From Bradyrhizobium macuxiense (lineage in GTDB: Bacteria; Pseudomonadota; Alphaproteobacteria; Rhizobiales; Xanthobacteraceae), in the NCBI RefSeq assembly GCF_007993935.1, contig NZ_VITY01000015.1:176437-240436 (forward strand): a stretch of DNA of 64,000 nucleotides, written 5' to 3'. Within the stretch, counting starts at the first letter, position 1. The number at the start of each line of letters is the position of its first letter. Below, in pieces: positions 11,826 to 20,664 of the stretch. The translations under genes were made by a program, and so were the position numbers. The notes beneath the pieces are model-generated. The model was not told the DNA's origin and ran no database searches. It saw only the letters and a program-made list of their open reading frames with translations.

Positions 11826-12134
11826 ATGAACGGCCAAAATATTCGCATCCGTCTCAAGGCGTTCGACCATCGAATCCTCGATACGTCGACCCGCGAGATC
11901 GTGAACACGGCGAAGCGCACCGGTGCGCAGGTTCGCGGACCGATTCCGCTGCCGACCCGCATCGAGAAGTTCACCGTCAACCGTTCGCCGCACGTTGACA
12001 AGAAGAGCCGCGAGCAATTCGAGATGCGCACTCACAAGCGCCTTCTCGACATTGTCGACCCGACCCCGCAGACCGTCGATGCGCTGATGAAGCTCGACCT
12101 GGCCGCCGGTGTCGACGTCGAGATCAAGCTCTAA
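11826..12134 (+). CDS. rpsJ: 30S ribosomal protein S10
   Basis: The protein has 102 residues. S10 is part of the 30S head and doubles as the transcription elongation factor NusE in antitermination complexes. The start [19 protein letters not shown] and the loop [20 protein letters not shown] are characteristic. It opens the S10 gene run and is followed 54 nt later by rplC. No separate promoter was recognised in the 84-nt gap before it, so read-through from tuf is plausible. Confidence 0.98.
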
Positions 12135-12188
12135 GGTTTTGGATTTTTACGTCCGCCGCTTGCGGACAGAAAGACAGGAAGCACGCCG

Positions 12189-12908
12189 ATGCGCTCCGGA
12201 GTGATCGCACAAAAGGTCGGGATGACGCGGGTCTTTACGGAGACCGGCGAGCATATCCCTGTGACCGTGCTGAAGTTGGGCAACTGCCAGGTGCTGGGCC
12301 ACCGCACGACCGAGAAGAACGGCTATGTCGCTCTGCAGCTCGGCTCGGGCGCCCGCAAGACCGTGTACATGCCCAAGGCCGAACGCGGCCAGTTCGCAGT
12401 CGCCAAGGTCGAGCCGAAGCGCAAGGTCGCCGAGTTCCGCGTGTCCGAGGATGCGCTGATCCCGGTCGGCGCGGAAATCCAGGCGGACCATTTCGTGGTC
12501 GGCCAGTTCGTCGACGTGACCGGCACCTCGATCGGTAAGGGCTTCGCCGGCGGCATGAAGCGCTGGAATTTCGGCGGTCTGCGCGCCACTCACGGTGTGT
12601 CGATCTCGCACCGCTCGATCGGTTCGACCGGTGGCCGTCAGGACCCCGGCAAGACCTGGAAGAACAAGAAGATGCCCGGCCACATGGGCGTCGACCGCAT
12701 CACCACGCTCAATCTGCGCGTGGTGCAGACCGACGTCGAGCGCGGCCTGATCCTCGTCGAAGGCGCCGTTCCCGGCTCCAAGGGCGGCTGGATCTCGGTG
12801 CGCGACGCGGTCAAGAAGCCGCTGCCGAAGGAAGCCCCGAAGCCCGGCAAGTTCAAGGTTGCCGGCGGCGAAGCCGTCGAGGCTGCGGCCGAGCAGGAGG
12901 GCGCGTGA
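12189..12908 (+). CDS. rplC: 50S ribosomal protein L3
   Basis: The protein has 239 residues, about 30 more than E. coli L3 because of an Ala/Glu/Pro/Lys-rich C-terminal tail after residue 215, a feature usual in Rhizobiales. L3 binds the 3' end of 23S rRNA near the peptidyl transferase centre and is one of the first proteins to assemble. MRSGVIAQKVGMTRVF at the start and HGVSISHRSIGSTGGRQDPG with the modified-glutamine region are typical. The stop codon is separated from rplD by one base, which suggests translational coupling. Confidence 0.97.
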   Translation: MRSGVIAQKVGMTRVFTETGEHIPVTVLKLGNCQVLGHRTTEKNGYVALQLGSGARKTVYMPKAERGQFAVAKVEPKRKVAEFRVSEDALIPVGAEIQADHFVVGQFVDVTGTSIGKGFAGGMKRWNFGGLRATHGVSISHRSIGSTGGRQDPGKTWKNKKMPGHMGVDRITTLNLRVVQTDVERGLILVEGAVPGSKGGWISVRDAVKKPLPKEAPKPGKFKVAGGEAVEAAAEQEGA

Positions 12909-12909
12909 G

Positions 12910-13530
12910 ATGGAACTGAAAGTCACGACCCTTGAAGGCAAGGACGCCGGATCCGTCGAGCTCTCGGATGCGATCTTCGGTCTCGAGCCCCGTGCCGACA
13001 TCATTCAGCGCTGCGTGCAGTGGCAGCTGAACAAGCGTCAGGCCGGCACCCACAAGGCCCAGGGCCGCGCCGACGTCTGGCGCACCGGCAAGAAGATGTA
13101 CAAGCAGAAGGGCACCGGCGGCGCCCGTCACGGCTCGGCCCGCGTGCCGCAGTTCCGCGGCGGTGGCCGTGCGTTCGGTCCGGTGGTTCGCTCCCATGCG
13201 ACCGACCTGCCGAAGAAGGTGCGCGCGCTGGCGCTGAAGCATGCGCTGTCGGCCAAGGCCAAGGACGGCGGGCTGATCGTGATCGACAATGCGCAGCTCG
13301 AGGCCGCCAAGACCAAGGCGCTGCTCGGTCACTTCTCCGGCCTCGGGCTCACCAACGCGCTGATCATCGACGGCGCCGAGCTGAACGCCGGTTTCGCGAC
13401 CGCGGCCCGCAACATTCCGAACATCGACGTGCTGCCGATCCAGGGCATCAACGTCTACGACATTCTCCGCCGCCAGAAGCTGGTTCTGACCAAGGCTGCG
13501 GTTGATGCGCTGGAGGCGCGCTTCAAATGA
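12910..13530 (+). CDS. rplD: 50S ribosomal protein L4
   Basis: The protein has 206 residues from ATG 12910 (MELKVTTLEGKDAGS), directly after the rplC stop; the frame extends further upstream within rplC but that part is not L4. L4 lines the peptide exit tunnel, with the extended loop seen here as KQKGTGGARHGSARVPQFRGGGRAFGP. In gamma-proteobacteria L4 represses the S10 operon by attenuation; that mechanism is not evident here. Its last codon overlaps the start of rplW (ATGA). Confidence 0.97.
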   Translation: MELKVTTLEGKDAGSVELSDAIFGLEPRADIIQRCVQWQLNKRQAGTHKAQGRADVWRTGKKMYKQKGTGGARHGSARVPQFRGGGRAFGPVVRSHATDLPKKVRALALKHALSAKAKDGGLIVIDNAQLEAAKTKALLGHFSGLGLTNALIIDGAELNAGFATAARNIPNIDVLPIQGINVYDILRRQKLVLTKAAVDALEARFK

Positions 13531-13826
13531 AGAACATCGATCCGCGCCACTACGACGTCATCATCTCGCCGGTCGTGACGGAAAAGGCGACGCTCGCCTC
13601 CGAGCACAACAAGGTGCTGTTCAAGGTCGCCGGCAAGGCGACCAAGCCGCAGATCAAGGAAGCGGTCGAGAAGCTGTTCGACGTCAAGGTGAAGAGCGTC
13701 AACACGCTCGTTCGCAAGGGCAAGACCAAGGTGTTCCGCGGCAATCTCGGCTCGCAGTCGGACACCAAGCGCGCGATCGTGACCCTGGAAGAGGGCCACC
13801 GCATCGACGTGACTACCGGACTATAA
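13527..13826 (+). CDS. rplW: 50S ribosomal protein L23
   Basis: The protein has 99 residues. L23 sits at the tunnel exit and is the docking point for trigger factor and SRP. PVVTEKATLASEHNKVLFKV and the RKGKTKVFRGN loop are diagnostic. The start ATG overlaps the rplD stop by 4 nt, so the two are likely translationally coupled. Twelve nt separate it from rplB. Confidence 0.97.
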   Translation: MKNIDPRHYDVIISPVVTEKATLASEHNKVLFKVAGKATKPQIKEAVEKLFDVKVKSVNTLVRKGKTKVFRGNLGSQSDTKRAIVTLEEGHRIDVTTGL

Positions 13827-13838
13827 GGCGCAACGACG

Positions 13839-14672
13839 ATGGCATTGAAAACCTACAATCCCACGACGCCGGGCCAGCGCCAGCTGGTCATGGTCGATCG
13901 TTCGGCGCTCTACAAGGGCAAGCCGGTGAAGACCCTGACCGAGGGCAAGCTCGGCAATGGCGGTCGCAACAACACCGGCCGCATCACCGTGCGTTTCCGC
14001 GGCGGCGGCCACAAGAAGGCCTACCGCACCGTCGACTTCCGCCGCGACAAGGTGGACATGCCGGCGGTCGTGGAACGGCTGGAGTATGATCCGAACCGCA
14101 CCGCGTTCATCGCGCTGATCAAGTACCAGGACGGCGAGCTCGCCTACATCCTGGCGCCGCAGCGTCTGGCGGCGGGCGACACCGTCGTCGCCGGCAACTA
14201 CGTCGACGTGAAGCCGGGCAACGTCATGCCGCTCGGCAACATGCCGGTCGGCACGATCGTGCACAACATCGAGCTGAAGATCGGCAAGGGCGGCCAGCTG
14301 GCGCGCTCCGCCGGCACCTACGCCCAGATCGTCGGCCGCGACCAGGACTACGTGATCGTCCGCCTGAATTCGGGCGAACAGCGTCTCGTGCACGGCCGTT
14401 GCCGCGGCACGATCGGCGCGGTCTCCAACCCGGATCACATGAACATCTCGATCGGCAAGGCCGGTCGTACCCGCTGGCTCGGCTGGCGTCCGCACAACCG
14501 CGGCGTCGTCATGAACCCGATCGATCACCCGCACGGCGGTGGTGAAGGTCGTACCTCGGGCGGTCGTCACCCGGTCACTCCGTGGGGCAAGCCGACCAAG
14601 GGCAAGAAGACCCGCACCAACAAGTCGACCAACAAATTCATTCTCCTCAGCCGCCACAAGCGGAAGAAGTAA
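13839..14672 (+). CDS. rplB: 50S ribosomal protein L2
   Basis: The protein has 277 residues, as expected. L2 is needed for subunit association and peptidyl transferase assembly. The highly conserved C-terminal block with NPIDHPHGGGEGRTSGGRHP holds the histidine important for activity. MALKTYNPTTPGQRQ at the N-terminus matches rhizobial L2. It lies between rplW (12 nt) and rpsS (12 nt). Confidence 0.98.
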   Translation: MALKTYNPTTPGQRQLVMVDRSALYKGKPVKTLTEGKLGNGGRNNTGRITVRFRGGGHKKAYRTVDFRRDKVDMPAVVERLEYDPNRTAFIALIKYQDGELAYILAPQRLAAGDTVVAGNYVDVKPGNVMPLGNMPVGTIVHNIELKIGKGGQLARSAGTYAQIVGRDQDYVIVRLNSGEQRLVHGRCRGTIGAVSNPDHMNISIGKAGRTRWLGWRPHNRGVVMNPIDHPHGGGEGRTSGGRHPVTPWGKPTKGKKTRTNKSTNKFILLSRHKRKK

Positions 14673-14684
14673 GGAACGCCGGAC

Positions 14685-14963
14685 ATGGTTCGTTCAGTCT
14701 GGAAAGGCCCGTTCGTCGAGGGTTCTCTGCTCAAGAAGGCAGATGCCGCCCGCGCGTCCGGCCGTCACGACGTCATCAAGATCTGGAGCCGCCGCTCCAC
14801 CATCCTGCCGCAGTTCGTCGGCCTGACCTTCGGTGTCTACAACGGCCAGAAGCATGTGCCGGTGGCGATCAACGAGGAAATGGTGGGTCACAAGTTCGGC
14901 GAGTTCTCGCCGACCCGGACCTTCCACGGCCACTCGGGCGACAAGAAAGCCAAGAAGGCTTGA
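14685..14963 (+). CDS. rpsS: 30S ribosomal protein S19
   Basis: The protein has 92 residues, full length. S19 forms a complex with S13 in the 30S head and contacts the A-site finger of 23S rRNA. MVRSVWKGPFVEGSLLKKAD, the WSRRSTILPQFVG block and the C-terminal EFSPTRTFHGHSGDKKAKK are all classical. It is 10 nt from rplV. Confidence 0.98.
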   Translation: MVRSVWKGPFVEGSLLKKADAARASGRHDVIKIWSRRSTILPQFVGLTFGVYNGQKHVPVAINEEMVGHKFGEFSPTRTFHGHSGDKKAKKA

Positions 14964-14973
14964 GGAATAGACG

Positions 14974-15360
14974 ATGAGCAAACCAAAGCGCGAACGTAGC
15001 CTCGCGGACAATGAGGCCAAGGCCGTCGCCCGCATGCTGCGCGTCAGCCCGCAGAAGCTGAACCTGGTGGCGCAGCTGATCCGCGGCCGCAAGGCGTCCG
15101 CTGCGCTCGCCGACCTGCAGTTCTCGCGCAAGCGGATCGCGGTCGACGTCAAGAAGTGCCTGGAATCGGCGATCGCCAACGCCGAGAACAATCATGACCT
15201 CGAGGTCGACGATCTGATCGTCGCCGAGGCGCATGTCGGCAATGGCATCGTGATGAAGCGTTTTGCTCCGCGCGGCCGTGGCCGTTCGGGCCGTGTGTTC
15301 AAACCGTTCTCGCACCTGACCATCGTGGTTCGTCAGGTCGAGGCCGAGGCAAGCGCTTAA
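14974..15360 (+). CDS. rplV: 50S ribosomal protein L22
   Basis: The protein has 128 residues, slightly longer than the 110 of E. coli because of an N-terminal basic extension. L22 reaches all domains of 23S rRNA and its beta-hairpin narrows the exit tunnel. The hairpin tip region (KRFAPRGRGRSGRVFKPFSH), where macrolide-resistance deletions occur in other species, is intact. It is 20 nt before rpsC. Confidence 0.97.
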   Translation: MSKPKRERSLADNEAKAVARMLRVSPQKLNLVAQLIRGRKASAALADLQFSRKRIAVDVKKCLESAIANAENNHDLEVDDLIVAEAHVGNGIVMKRFAPRGRGRSGRVFKPFSHLTIVVRQVEAEASA

Positions 15361-15380
15361 GAAGGGCGCAGGAGAAGACG

Positions 15381-16082
15381 ATGGGTCAAAAGATCAATCC
15401 AATCGGGCTGCGTCTCGGCATCAACCGGACCTGGGACTCCCGTTGGTTCGCCGGCAAGCAGGAATACGGCAAGCTCCTGCACGAAGACGTCAAGATCCGC
15501 GAGATCCTGCACAAGGAGCTCAAGCAGGCGGCCGTCGCCCGCATCGTGATCGAGCGTCCGCACAAGAAGTGCCGCGTGACGATCCACTCGGCCCGTCCGG
15601 GCGTCGTGATCGGCAAGAAGGGCGCCGACATCGACAAGCTGCGCAAGAAGGTCGCCGACATCACCTCGTCGGACGTCGTGATCAACATCGTCGAAATCCG
15701 CAAGCCGGAGCTCGACGCGACCCTGGTCGCTGAATCGATCGCCCAGCAGCTCGAGCGCCGCGTCGCGTTCCGCCGCGCCATGAAGCGCGCCGTTCAGTCG
15801 GCGATGCGTCTCGGCGCCGAGGGCATCCGCATCAATTGCTCGGGCCGTCTCGGCGGCGCCGAAATCGCGCGCATGGAGTGGTACCGCGAAGGTCGCGTGC
15901 CGCTGCACACGCTGCGCGCCGACGTCGACTACGGCGTCGCCACCGCGTTCACGACCTTTGGCACCTGCGGCGTCAAGGTCTGGATCTTCAAGGGCGAGAT
16001 CCTCGAGCACGACCCGATGGCCCAGGACAAGAAGATGGCCGAGGGCGACAACACGCCGCGTTCGCGCCGCGACGCCGCTTGA
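15381..16082 (+). CDS. rpsC: 30S ribosomal protein S3
   Basis: The protein has 233 residues. S3 lies at the mRNA entry tunnel and helps unwind mRNA. The start MGQKINPIGLRLGINRTWDS and the KH domain with GVVIGKKGADIDKL (GxxG loop as IGKKG) are plain, and the C-terminal domain has the CGVKVWIFKGEI block. A short polar tail ends in SRRDAA. It lies between rplV (20 nt) and rplP (30 nt). Confidence 0.98.
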   Translation: MGQKINPIGLRLGINRTWDSRWFAGKQEYGKLLHEDVKIREILHKELKQAAVARIVIERPHKKCRVTIHSARPGVVIGKKGADIDKLRKKVADITSSDVVINIVEIRKPELDATLVAESIAQQLERRVAFRRAMKRAVQSAMRLGAEGIRINCSGRLGGAEIARMEWYREGRVPLHTLRADVDYGVATAFTTFGTCGVKVWIFKGEILEHDPMAQDKKMAEGDNTPRSRRDAA

Positions 16083-16112
16083 GGCAAAGCAGGAATTTGA
16101 GGGCTTAAAGCC

Positions 16113-16526
16113 ATGATGCAACCTAAGAAAACGAAGTTCCGGAAGGCGCATAAGGGCCGTATCCACGGCGTTGCGACCTCTGGCGCGACGTTGGCGTTCG
16201 GCCAGTTCGGCCTGAAGGCGATGGAGCCTGAGCGCGTCACCGCCCGCCAGATCGAAGCCGCCCGCCGCGCGCTGACCCGTCACATGAAGCGCGCCGGCCG
16301 CGTCTGGATCCGCGTGTTCCCGGACGTGCCGGTGTCGAAGAAGCCCGCCGAAGTCCGCATGGGCTCCGGCAAGGGTGCCCCGGAATTGTGGGTGGTCCGG
16401 ATCAAGCCGGGCCGCGTGATGTTCGAGATCGACGGCGTGCCGGTGCAGACCGCGAAGGAAGCGCTGTCGCTCGCCGCCGCCAAGCTGCCGATCAAGACGC
16501 GCTTCGTTGCGCGCATTGCGGAGTAA
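16113..16526 (+). CDS. rplP: 50S ribosomal protein L16
   Basis: The protein has 137 residues. L16 lies beside the A-site tRNA elbow and is a late assembly protein. MMQPKKTKFRKAHKGR, the segment around RQIEAARRALTRHMKR and the GKGAPELWVVRIKPGR block are typical. It is 5 nt upstream of rpmC. Confidence 0.98.
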   Translation: MMQPKKTKFRKAHKGRIHGVATSGATLAFGQFGLKAMEPERVTARQIEAARRALTRHMKRAGRVWIRVFPDVPVSKKPAEVRMGSGKGAPELWVVRIKPGRVMFEIDGVPVQTAKEALSLAAAKLPIKTRFVARIAE

Positions 16527-16531
16527 TCGCC

Positions 16532-16738
16532 ATGGCCGAGATGAAAGTTGAAGACATTCGCGCGATGAGCGACGACCAGCGGGAAGATGCGGTCCTGAAC
16601 CTGAAGAAGGAACGCTTCAACCTGCGTTTCCAGCGCGCCACCGGGCAGCTGGAGAACACCTCGCGGATGCGGGAAGCACGCCGCGATATCGCTCGTATCA
16701 AGACCATCGCCGCGCAGCTGCGCGCGAAGAAGAAGTAA
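16532..16738 (+). CDS. rpmC: 50S ribosomal protein L29
   Basis: The protein has 68 residues from ATG 16532 (MAEMKVEDIRAMSDDQ), 5 nt after the rplP stop; the frame is open further upstream but overlaps rplP. L29 sits at the tunnel exit next to L23. The KKERFNLRFQRATGQLEN motif is the family signature. It is 10 nt before rpsQ. Confidence 0.97.
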   Translation: MAEMKVEDIRAMSDDQREDAVLNLKKERFNLRFQRATGQLENTSRMREARRDIARIKTIAAQLRAKKK

Positions 16739-16748
16739 GGGGCCTGCT

Positions 16749-16997
16749 ATGCCGAAACGTACTCTGCAGGGCGTGGTCGTCAGCGACAAGCAAGCCAAGA
16801 CCATCGTGGTGCGCGTCGATCGCCGCTTCACCCACCCGATCTACAAGAAGACGATCCGCCGTTCCAAGAACTACCACGCGCACGACGAGAACAACCAGTT
16901 CAAGCCGGGCGACATGGTCTGGATCGAGGAATCGAAGCCGATCTCGAAGCTGAAGCGCTGGACCGTGGTCCGGGGCGAACACAAGAAAACGGCCTGA
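16749..16997 (+). CDS. rpsQ: 30S ribosomal protein S17
   Basis: The protein has 82 residues. S17 is a primary 16S rRNA binder in the 30S body, with an OB fold. MPKRTLQGVVVSDKQAKTIV and the RRSKNYHAHDENN loop identify it. A 75-nt gap to rplN is one of the wider gaps in the run and marks the conventional S10/spc boundary; I do not see a clear promoter in it. Confidence 0.97.
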   Translation: MPKRTLQGVVVSDKQAKTIVVRVDRRFTHPIYKKTIRRSKNYHAHDENNQFKPGDMVWIEESKPISKLKRWTVVRGEHKKTA

Positions 16998-17072
16998 TTA
17001 CCTCGGCCTGGCCGAAGTCATTCAGGGAAATTTTGAGCGCGCTAAAGCGCAGAAAGAGGACGAGGTGCATCA

Positions 17073-17441
17073 ATGATTCAGATGCAGACCAACCTCGACG
17101 TGGCCGATAATTCTGGCGCACGCCGTGTCATGTGCATCAAGGTTCTTGGAGGTTCCAAGCGCCGCTATGCCACCGTGGGCGACGTTATCGTTGTGTCGAT
17201 CAAGGAAGCCATTCCGCGTGGCAAGGTGAAGAAGGGCGACGTGATGAAGGCCGTCGTGGTCCGGGTCCGCAAGGACATCCGCCGCGCCGACGGTTCGGTC
17301 ATCCGTTTCGACCGCAACGCCGCCGTGCTGATCAACAATCAGTCCGAGCCGGTCGGCACCCGTATCTTCGGGCCGGTGCCGCGCGAGCTGCGCGCCAAGA
17401 ACCACATGAAGATCATTTCGCTCGCGCCGGAGGTGCTGTGA
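17073..17441 (+). CDS. rplN: 50S ribosomal protein L14
   Basis: The protein has 122 residues, exactly the usual length. L14 forms an intersubunit bridge and is the binding site of the silencing factor Rsf[21 protein letters not shown] and the [24 protein letters not shown] end are nearly invariant in bacteria. Its stop overlaps the rplX start (TGATG). Confidence 0.98.
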
Positions 17442-17755
17442 TGGCTGCCAAGATCCGCAAGGGCGACAAGGTGATGGTGCTCACCGGCCGCGACAAGGGT
17501 CGCACCGGCGAGGTGTTCGAGGTGCGTCCGGACGAGAACAAGGCTCTCGTTCGCGGCATCAACATGGTGAAGCGTCACCAGAAGCAGACCCAGACCCAGG
17601 AAGGCGGCATCATCTCCAAGGAGATGCCGATCGACCTTTCCAACATTGCGTATGTCGGCAAGGACGGAAAGCCGACCCGCATCGGGTTCAAGATTCAGGC
17701 CGATGGCAAGAAGGTTCGTGTTGCCAAGAGCTCGGGAGCAGAGATCGATGGCTGA
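17441..17755 (+). CDS. rplX: 50S ribosomal protein L24
   Basis: The protein has 104 residues from ATG 17441, which shares one base with the rplN stop. L24 is an assembly initiator that binds the 5' domain of 23S rRNA. The KOW motif (IRKGDKVMVLTGRDKGRTG) and NMVKRHQKQTQTQEGGI are diagnostic. Its 3' end overlaps rplE by 8 nt. Confidence 0.97.
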   Translation: MAAKIRKGDKVMVLTGRDKGRTGEVFEVRPDENKALVRGINMVKRHQKQTQTQEGGIISKEMPIDLSNIAYVGKDGKPTRIGFKIQADGKKVRVAKSSGAEIDG

Positions 17756-18305
17756 TACAGCTTACACGCCGCGTCTGCGCGCGGAGTACGACAAGAAGAT
17801 CCGCGGCATGATGACCGAGAAGTTCGGTTATGCCAACGTGATGCAGGTGCCGCGCCTCGACAAGGTCGTGCTCAACATGGGCGTGGGCGATTCCGTCAAC
17901 GACCGCAAGAAGGCCGAGACCGCCGCCGCCGAGCTGACCCAGATCGCCGGCCAGAAGGCGATCGTGACCTATTCGCGGATCGCGATCGCGACCTTCAAGC
18001 TGCGTGAGAACCAGCCGATCGGCTGCAAGGTCACGCTGCGCAAGGCCCATATGTACGAGTTCATCGACCGCCTGGTGAACGTGGCGCTGCCCCGCGTCCG
18101 CGACTTCCGCGGCCTGAACCCGAAGAGCTTTGACGGCCGCGGCAACTATTCGCTCGGCATCAAGGAGCACATCATTTTCCCCGAGATCGACTTCGACAAG
18201 GTCTCGGAAGCGCGTGGCATGGACATCACGGTCTGCACCACCGCCAAGACCGACGACGAGGCGCGTGCCTTGTTGACCGCTTTCAATTTCCCGTTCCGGC
18301 AGTGA
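17748..18305 (+). CDS. rplE: 50S ribosomal protein L5
   Basis: The protein has 185 residues from ATG 17748 (MADTAYTPRLRAEYDKK); the start lies 8 nt inside rplX, and the frame further upstream is not L5. L5 binds 5S rRNA and the P-site tRNA elbow. VVLNMGVGDSVNDRK, LRENQPIGCKVTLR and the GNYSLGIKEHIIFPEI block are family hallmarks. A 46-nt gap leads to rpsN. Confidence 0.98.
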   Translation: MADTAYTPRLRAEYDKKIRGMMTEKFGYANVMQVPRLDKVVLNMGVGDSVNDRKKAETAAAELTQIAGQKAIVTYSRIAIATFKLRENQPIGCKVTLRKAHMYEFIDRLVNVALPRVRDFRGLNPKSFDGRGNYSLGIKEHIIFPEIDFDKVSEARGMDITVCTTAKTDDEARALLTAFNFPFRQ

Positions 18306-18351
18306 GTAGCTGAGCCAAAGCCACTCAAACGCGGATACCCAGGAGCCAAGC

Positions 18352-18657
18352 ATGGCAAAGAAGAGTTCAGTCGAGAAGAACAACCGGCGCAAGCGGATGG
18401 CGAAGAACGCCGGCCCGCGCCGCGAGAAGCTGAAGGCGATCATCGCCGACAAGACCAAGCCGATGGAAGAGCGCTTCGCGGCGACGCTGAAGCTCGCCGA
18501 GATGCCGCGCAACTCGTCGCCGACGCGCATCCGCAACCGTTGCGAGCTGACCGGGCGTCCGCGCTCGAACTATCGCAAGAACAAGCTCTCGCGCATCGCG
18601 CTGCGTGAACTCGGCTCCAAGGGCCTGGTTCCCGGCCTCGTGAAGTCGAGCTGGTAA
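18352..18657 (+). CDS. rpsN: 30S ribosomal protein S14, zinc-independent form
   Basis: The protein has 101 residues, the long form. It lacks the CxxC pairs of zinc-binding S14 and has the RNRCELTGRPRSNYRKN core, so it belongs to the zinc-independent class. S14 assembles late in the 30S head next to S3 and S10. It is 16 nt before rpsH. Confidence 0.97.
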   Translation: MAKKSSVEKNNRRKRMAKNAGPRREKLKAIIADKTKPMEERFAATLKLAEMPRNSSPTRIRNRCELTGRPRSNYRKNKLSRIALRELGSKGLVPGLVKSSW

Positions 18658-18673
18658 GGGGAGGGTCGGAACA

Positions 18674-19072
18674 ATGTCTACGCACGATCCGATCAGCGAT
18701 CTCATCACCCGCATCCGCAACGCGCAGATGCGTTCGAAGTCCAAGGTCTCGAGCCCCGGCTCGAAGATGCGCGCCAACGTGCTCGAAGTGCTGAAGTCCG
18801 AGGGTTACATCCGCGGCTACGCCAGTGTCGAGCATGCCTCGGGCCGCAGCGAGCTCGAGATCGAGCTGAAGTATTTCGACGGCGAGCCCGTCATCCGCGA
18901 GATCGAGCGGGTGTCGAAGCCGGGCCGCCGCGTTTACGCCTCGGTGAAGAACCTGCCGCGCGTGAACAACGGTCTCGGCATTTCCGTGTTGTCGACGCCG
19001 AAGGGAATCATGGCTGACCACGAGGCGCGCGACGCCAACGTGGGCGGCGAAGTTCTCTTCACGGTGTTCTGA
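18674..19072 (+). CDS. rpsH: 30S ribosomal protein S8
   Basis: The protein has 132 residues. S8 binds helix 21 of 16S rRNA and, in E. coli, represses translation of the spc operon. MSTHDPISDLITRIRNAQ and the C-terminal ISVLSTPKGIMADHEAR block with GGEVLFTVF are typical. It is 14 nt before rplF. Confidence 0.98.
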   Translation: MSTHDPISDLITRIRNAQMRSKSKVSSPGSKMRANVLEVLKSEGYIRGYASVEHASGRSELEIELKYFDGEPVIREIERVSKPGRRVYASVKNLPRVNNGLGISVLSTPKGIMADHEARDANVGGEVLFTVF

Positions 19073-19086
19073 GGAAGGATTTTACG

Positions 19087-19620
19087 ATGTCACGTATCGG
19101 CAAGCGGCCGGTGGCGATCCCGTCGGGTGTGACGGCGACCGTCGAGGGCCAGACGGTGAAGGTGAAGGGGCCGAAGGGCCAGCTTCAGTTCGTCGTGCAT
19201 GACGACGTCGAGGTGAAGTTCGAGAACGGCCAGGTCAAGGTCGCTCCGCGCGTCAAGACCAACCGCGCGCAGGCGATGTACGGCACCGCGCGCGCGCAGG
19301 TCGCCAACCTCGTCGAGGGCGTCACCAAGGGCTTCGAGAAGAAGCTCGAGATCACTGGCGTCGGCTACCGCGCCGCGATGCAGGGCAAGAACCTGCAGCT
19401 CGCGCTCGGCTACAGCCACGACGTGGTCTACGCGATCCCGGAAGGCATCACCATCGCGGTGCCGAAGCCGACCGAGATCACGATCACCGGCAACGATCCG
19501 CAGCGCGTCGGCCAGGTCGCCGCGGAGATCCGCGCCTACCGTCCGCCGGAGCCCTACAAGGGCAAGGGCGTGAAATACGCCAACGAATTCATCTTCCGCA
19601 AGGAAGGCAAGAAGAAGTAA
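19087..19620 (+). CDS. rplF: 50S ribosomal protein L6
   Basis: The protein has 177 residues, the standard length. L6 lies at the base of the L7/L12 stalk next to the sarcin-ricin loop. MSRIGKRPVAIPSGV, KGFEKKLEITGVGYRA and the RPPEPYKGKGVKYANE end are conserved. It is 11 nt before rplR. Confidence 0.98.
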   Translation: MSRIGKRPVAIPSGVTATVEGQTVKVKGPKGQLQFVVHDDVEVKFENGQVKVAPRVKTNRAQAMYGTARAQVANLVEGVTKGFEKKLEITGVGYRAAMQGKNLQLALGYSHDVVYAIPEGITIAVPKPTEITITGNDPQRVGQVAAEIRAYRPPEPYKGKGVKYANEFIFRKEGKKK

Positions 19621-19631
19621 CGGAGCCGGTC

Positions 19632-19991
19632 ATGTCACTCAAGGTTACGAATGCCCGGCGCAAGCAGCGCGTGCGCCTTGCGCTTCGCCGCTCGGCAGGC
19701 GGCCGTCCGCGGCTGTCGGTGTTCCGCTCGTCCAAGCACATCTACGCTCAGGTCATCGACGACCAGAAGGGCGAGACGCTCGCCTCCGCTTCGTCGCTGG
19801 AGAAGACCATGCGCGACGCCGGCAAGACCGGCGCCGACATCGATGCTGCGAAGGCCGTCGGCAAGCTGCTGGCGGAACGCGCGGCGCAGAAGGGTGTCAA
19901 GGAAGTCGTGTTCGATCGCGGCGCCTACATCTATCACGGGCGCGTCAAGGCGCTCGCGGATGCGGCGCGCGAAGGCGGGCTCAGCTTCTAA
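19632..19991 (+). CDS. rplR: 50S ribosomal protein L18
   Basis: The protein has 119 residues. L18 binds 5S rRNA together with L5. LSVFRSSKHIYAQVIDD, the AAKAVGKLLAERA helix and the VVFDRGAYIYHGRVKALAD block are classical. A 58-nt gap separates it from rpsE. Confidence 0.98.
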   Translation: MSLKVTNARRKQRVRLALRRSAGGRPRLSVFRSSKHIYAQVIDDQKGETLASASSLEKTMRDAGKTGADIDAAKAVGKLLAERAAQKGVKEVVFDRGAYIYHGRVKALADAAREGGLSF

Positions 19992-20049
19992 CCGAATTTG
20001 AACGATTACGAGGAAAGAGGCGCAAGCCTCCTAGAGATTGGAAAACACC

Positions 20050-20625
20050 ATGGCAGGTGAACGCGAACGCGGCGGACGCGAACGGAGCAGGGAGCGCGAG
20101 GAGCGCGACAGCGAGTTCGTCGACAAGCTCGTCCACATCAATCGCGTGGCGAAGGTCGTCAAGGGCGGCAAGCGCTTCGGCTTTGCGGCGCTGGTCGTGA
20201 TCGGCGACCAGAAGGGCCGGGTCGGTTTCGGCCACGGCAAGGCGCGCGAAGTTCCGGAAGCGATCCGCAAGGCGACCGAGTCGGCGAAGCGCAACCTGAC
20301 GCGCGTCGCGCTGCGCGAAGGCCGCACGCTGCATCACGACGTCGCCGGCCGTCACGGCGCCGGCCGCGTCTATCTGCGCACCGCTCCGGCGGGTACCGGC
20401 ATCATCGCCGGCGGCCCGATGCGCGCGGTGTTCGAGACGCTCGGCATCCAGGACGTGGTGGCGAAGTCGATCGGCTCGTCGAATCCCTACAACATGGTTC
20501 GCGCGACCTTCGACGCGCTGAAGCATCAGGATTCGCCGCGTTCGGTGGCTGCGCGCCGCAACATCAAGGTCTCCACCCTGCAGTCGCGCCGCGTCGGCGG
20601 CGACGCCGAAGTGGTGGCGGAATAA
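20050..20625 (+). CDS. rpsE: 30S ribosomal protein S5
   Basis: The protein has 191 residues from ATG 20050 (MAGERERGGRERSRERE); a TTG at 20038 could add four residues but ATG 20050 gives the start usual in rhizobia. S5 lies at the mRNA entry site and affects decoding accuracy. The double-stranded RNA-binding part (VVKGGKRFGFAALVVIGDQ) includes the loop where spectinomycin resistance arises elsewhere; it looks unaltered. The Arg/Glu-rich N-terminal extension is longer than in E. coli. It is 39 nt before rpmD. Confidence 0.97.
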   Translation: MAGERERGGRERSREREERDSEFVDKLVHINRVAKVVKGGKRFGFAALVVIGDQKGRVGFGHGKAREVPEAIRKATESAKRNLTRVALREGRTLHHDVAGRHGAGRVYLRTAPAGTGIIAGGPMRAVFETLGIQDVVAKSIGSSNPYNMVRATFDALKHQDSPRSVAARRNIKVSTLQSRRVGGDAEVVAE

Positions 20626-20664
20626 CAACGCGCGCTTCTCGAAGCGCTATTCGGAGTTACTGTC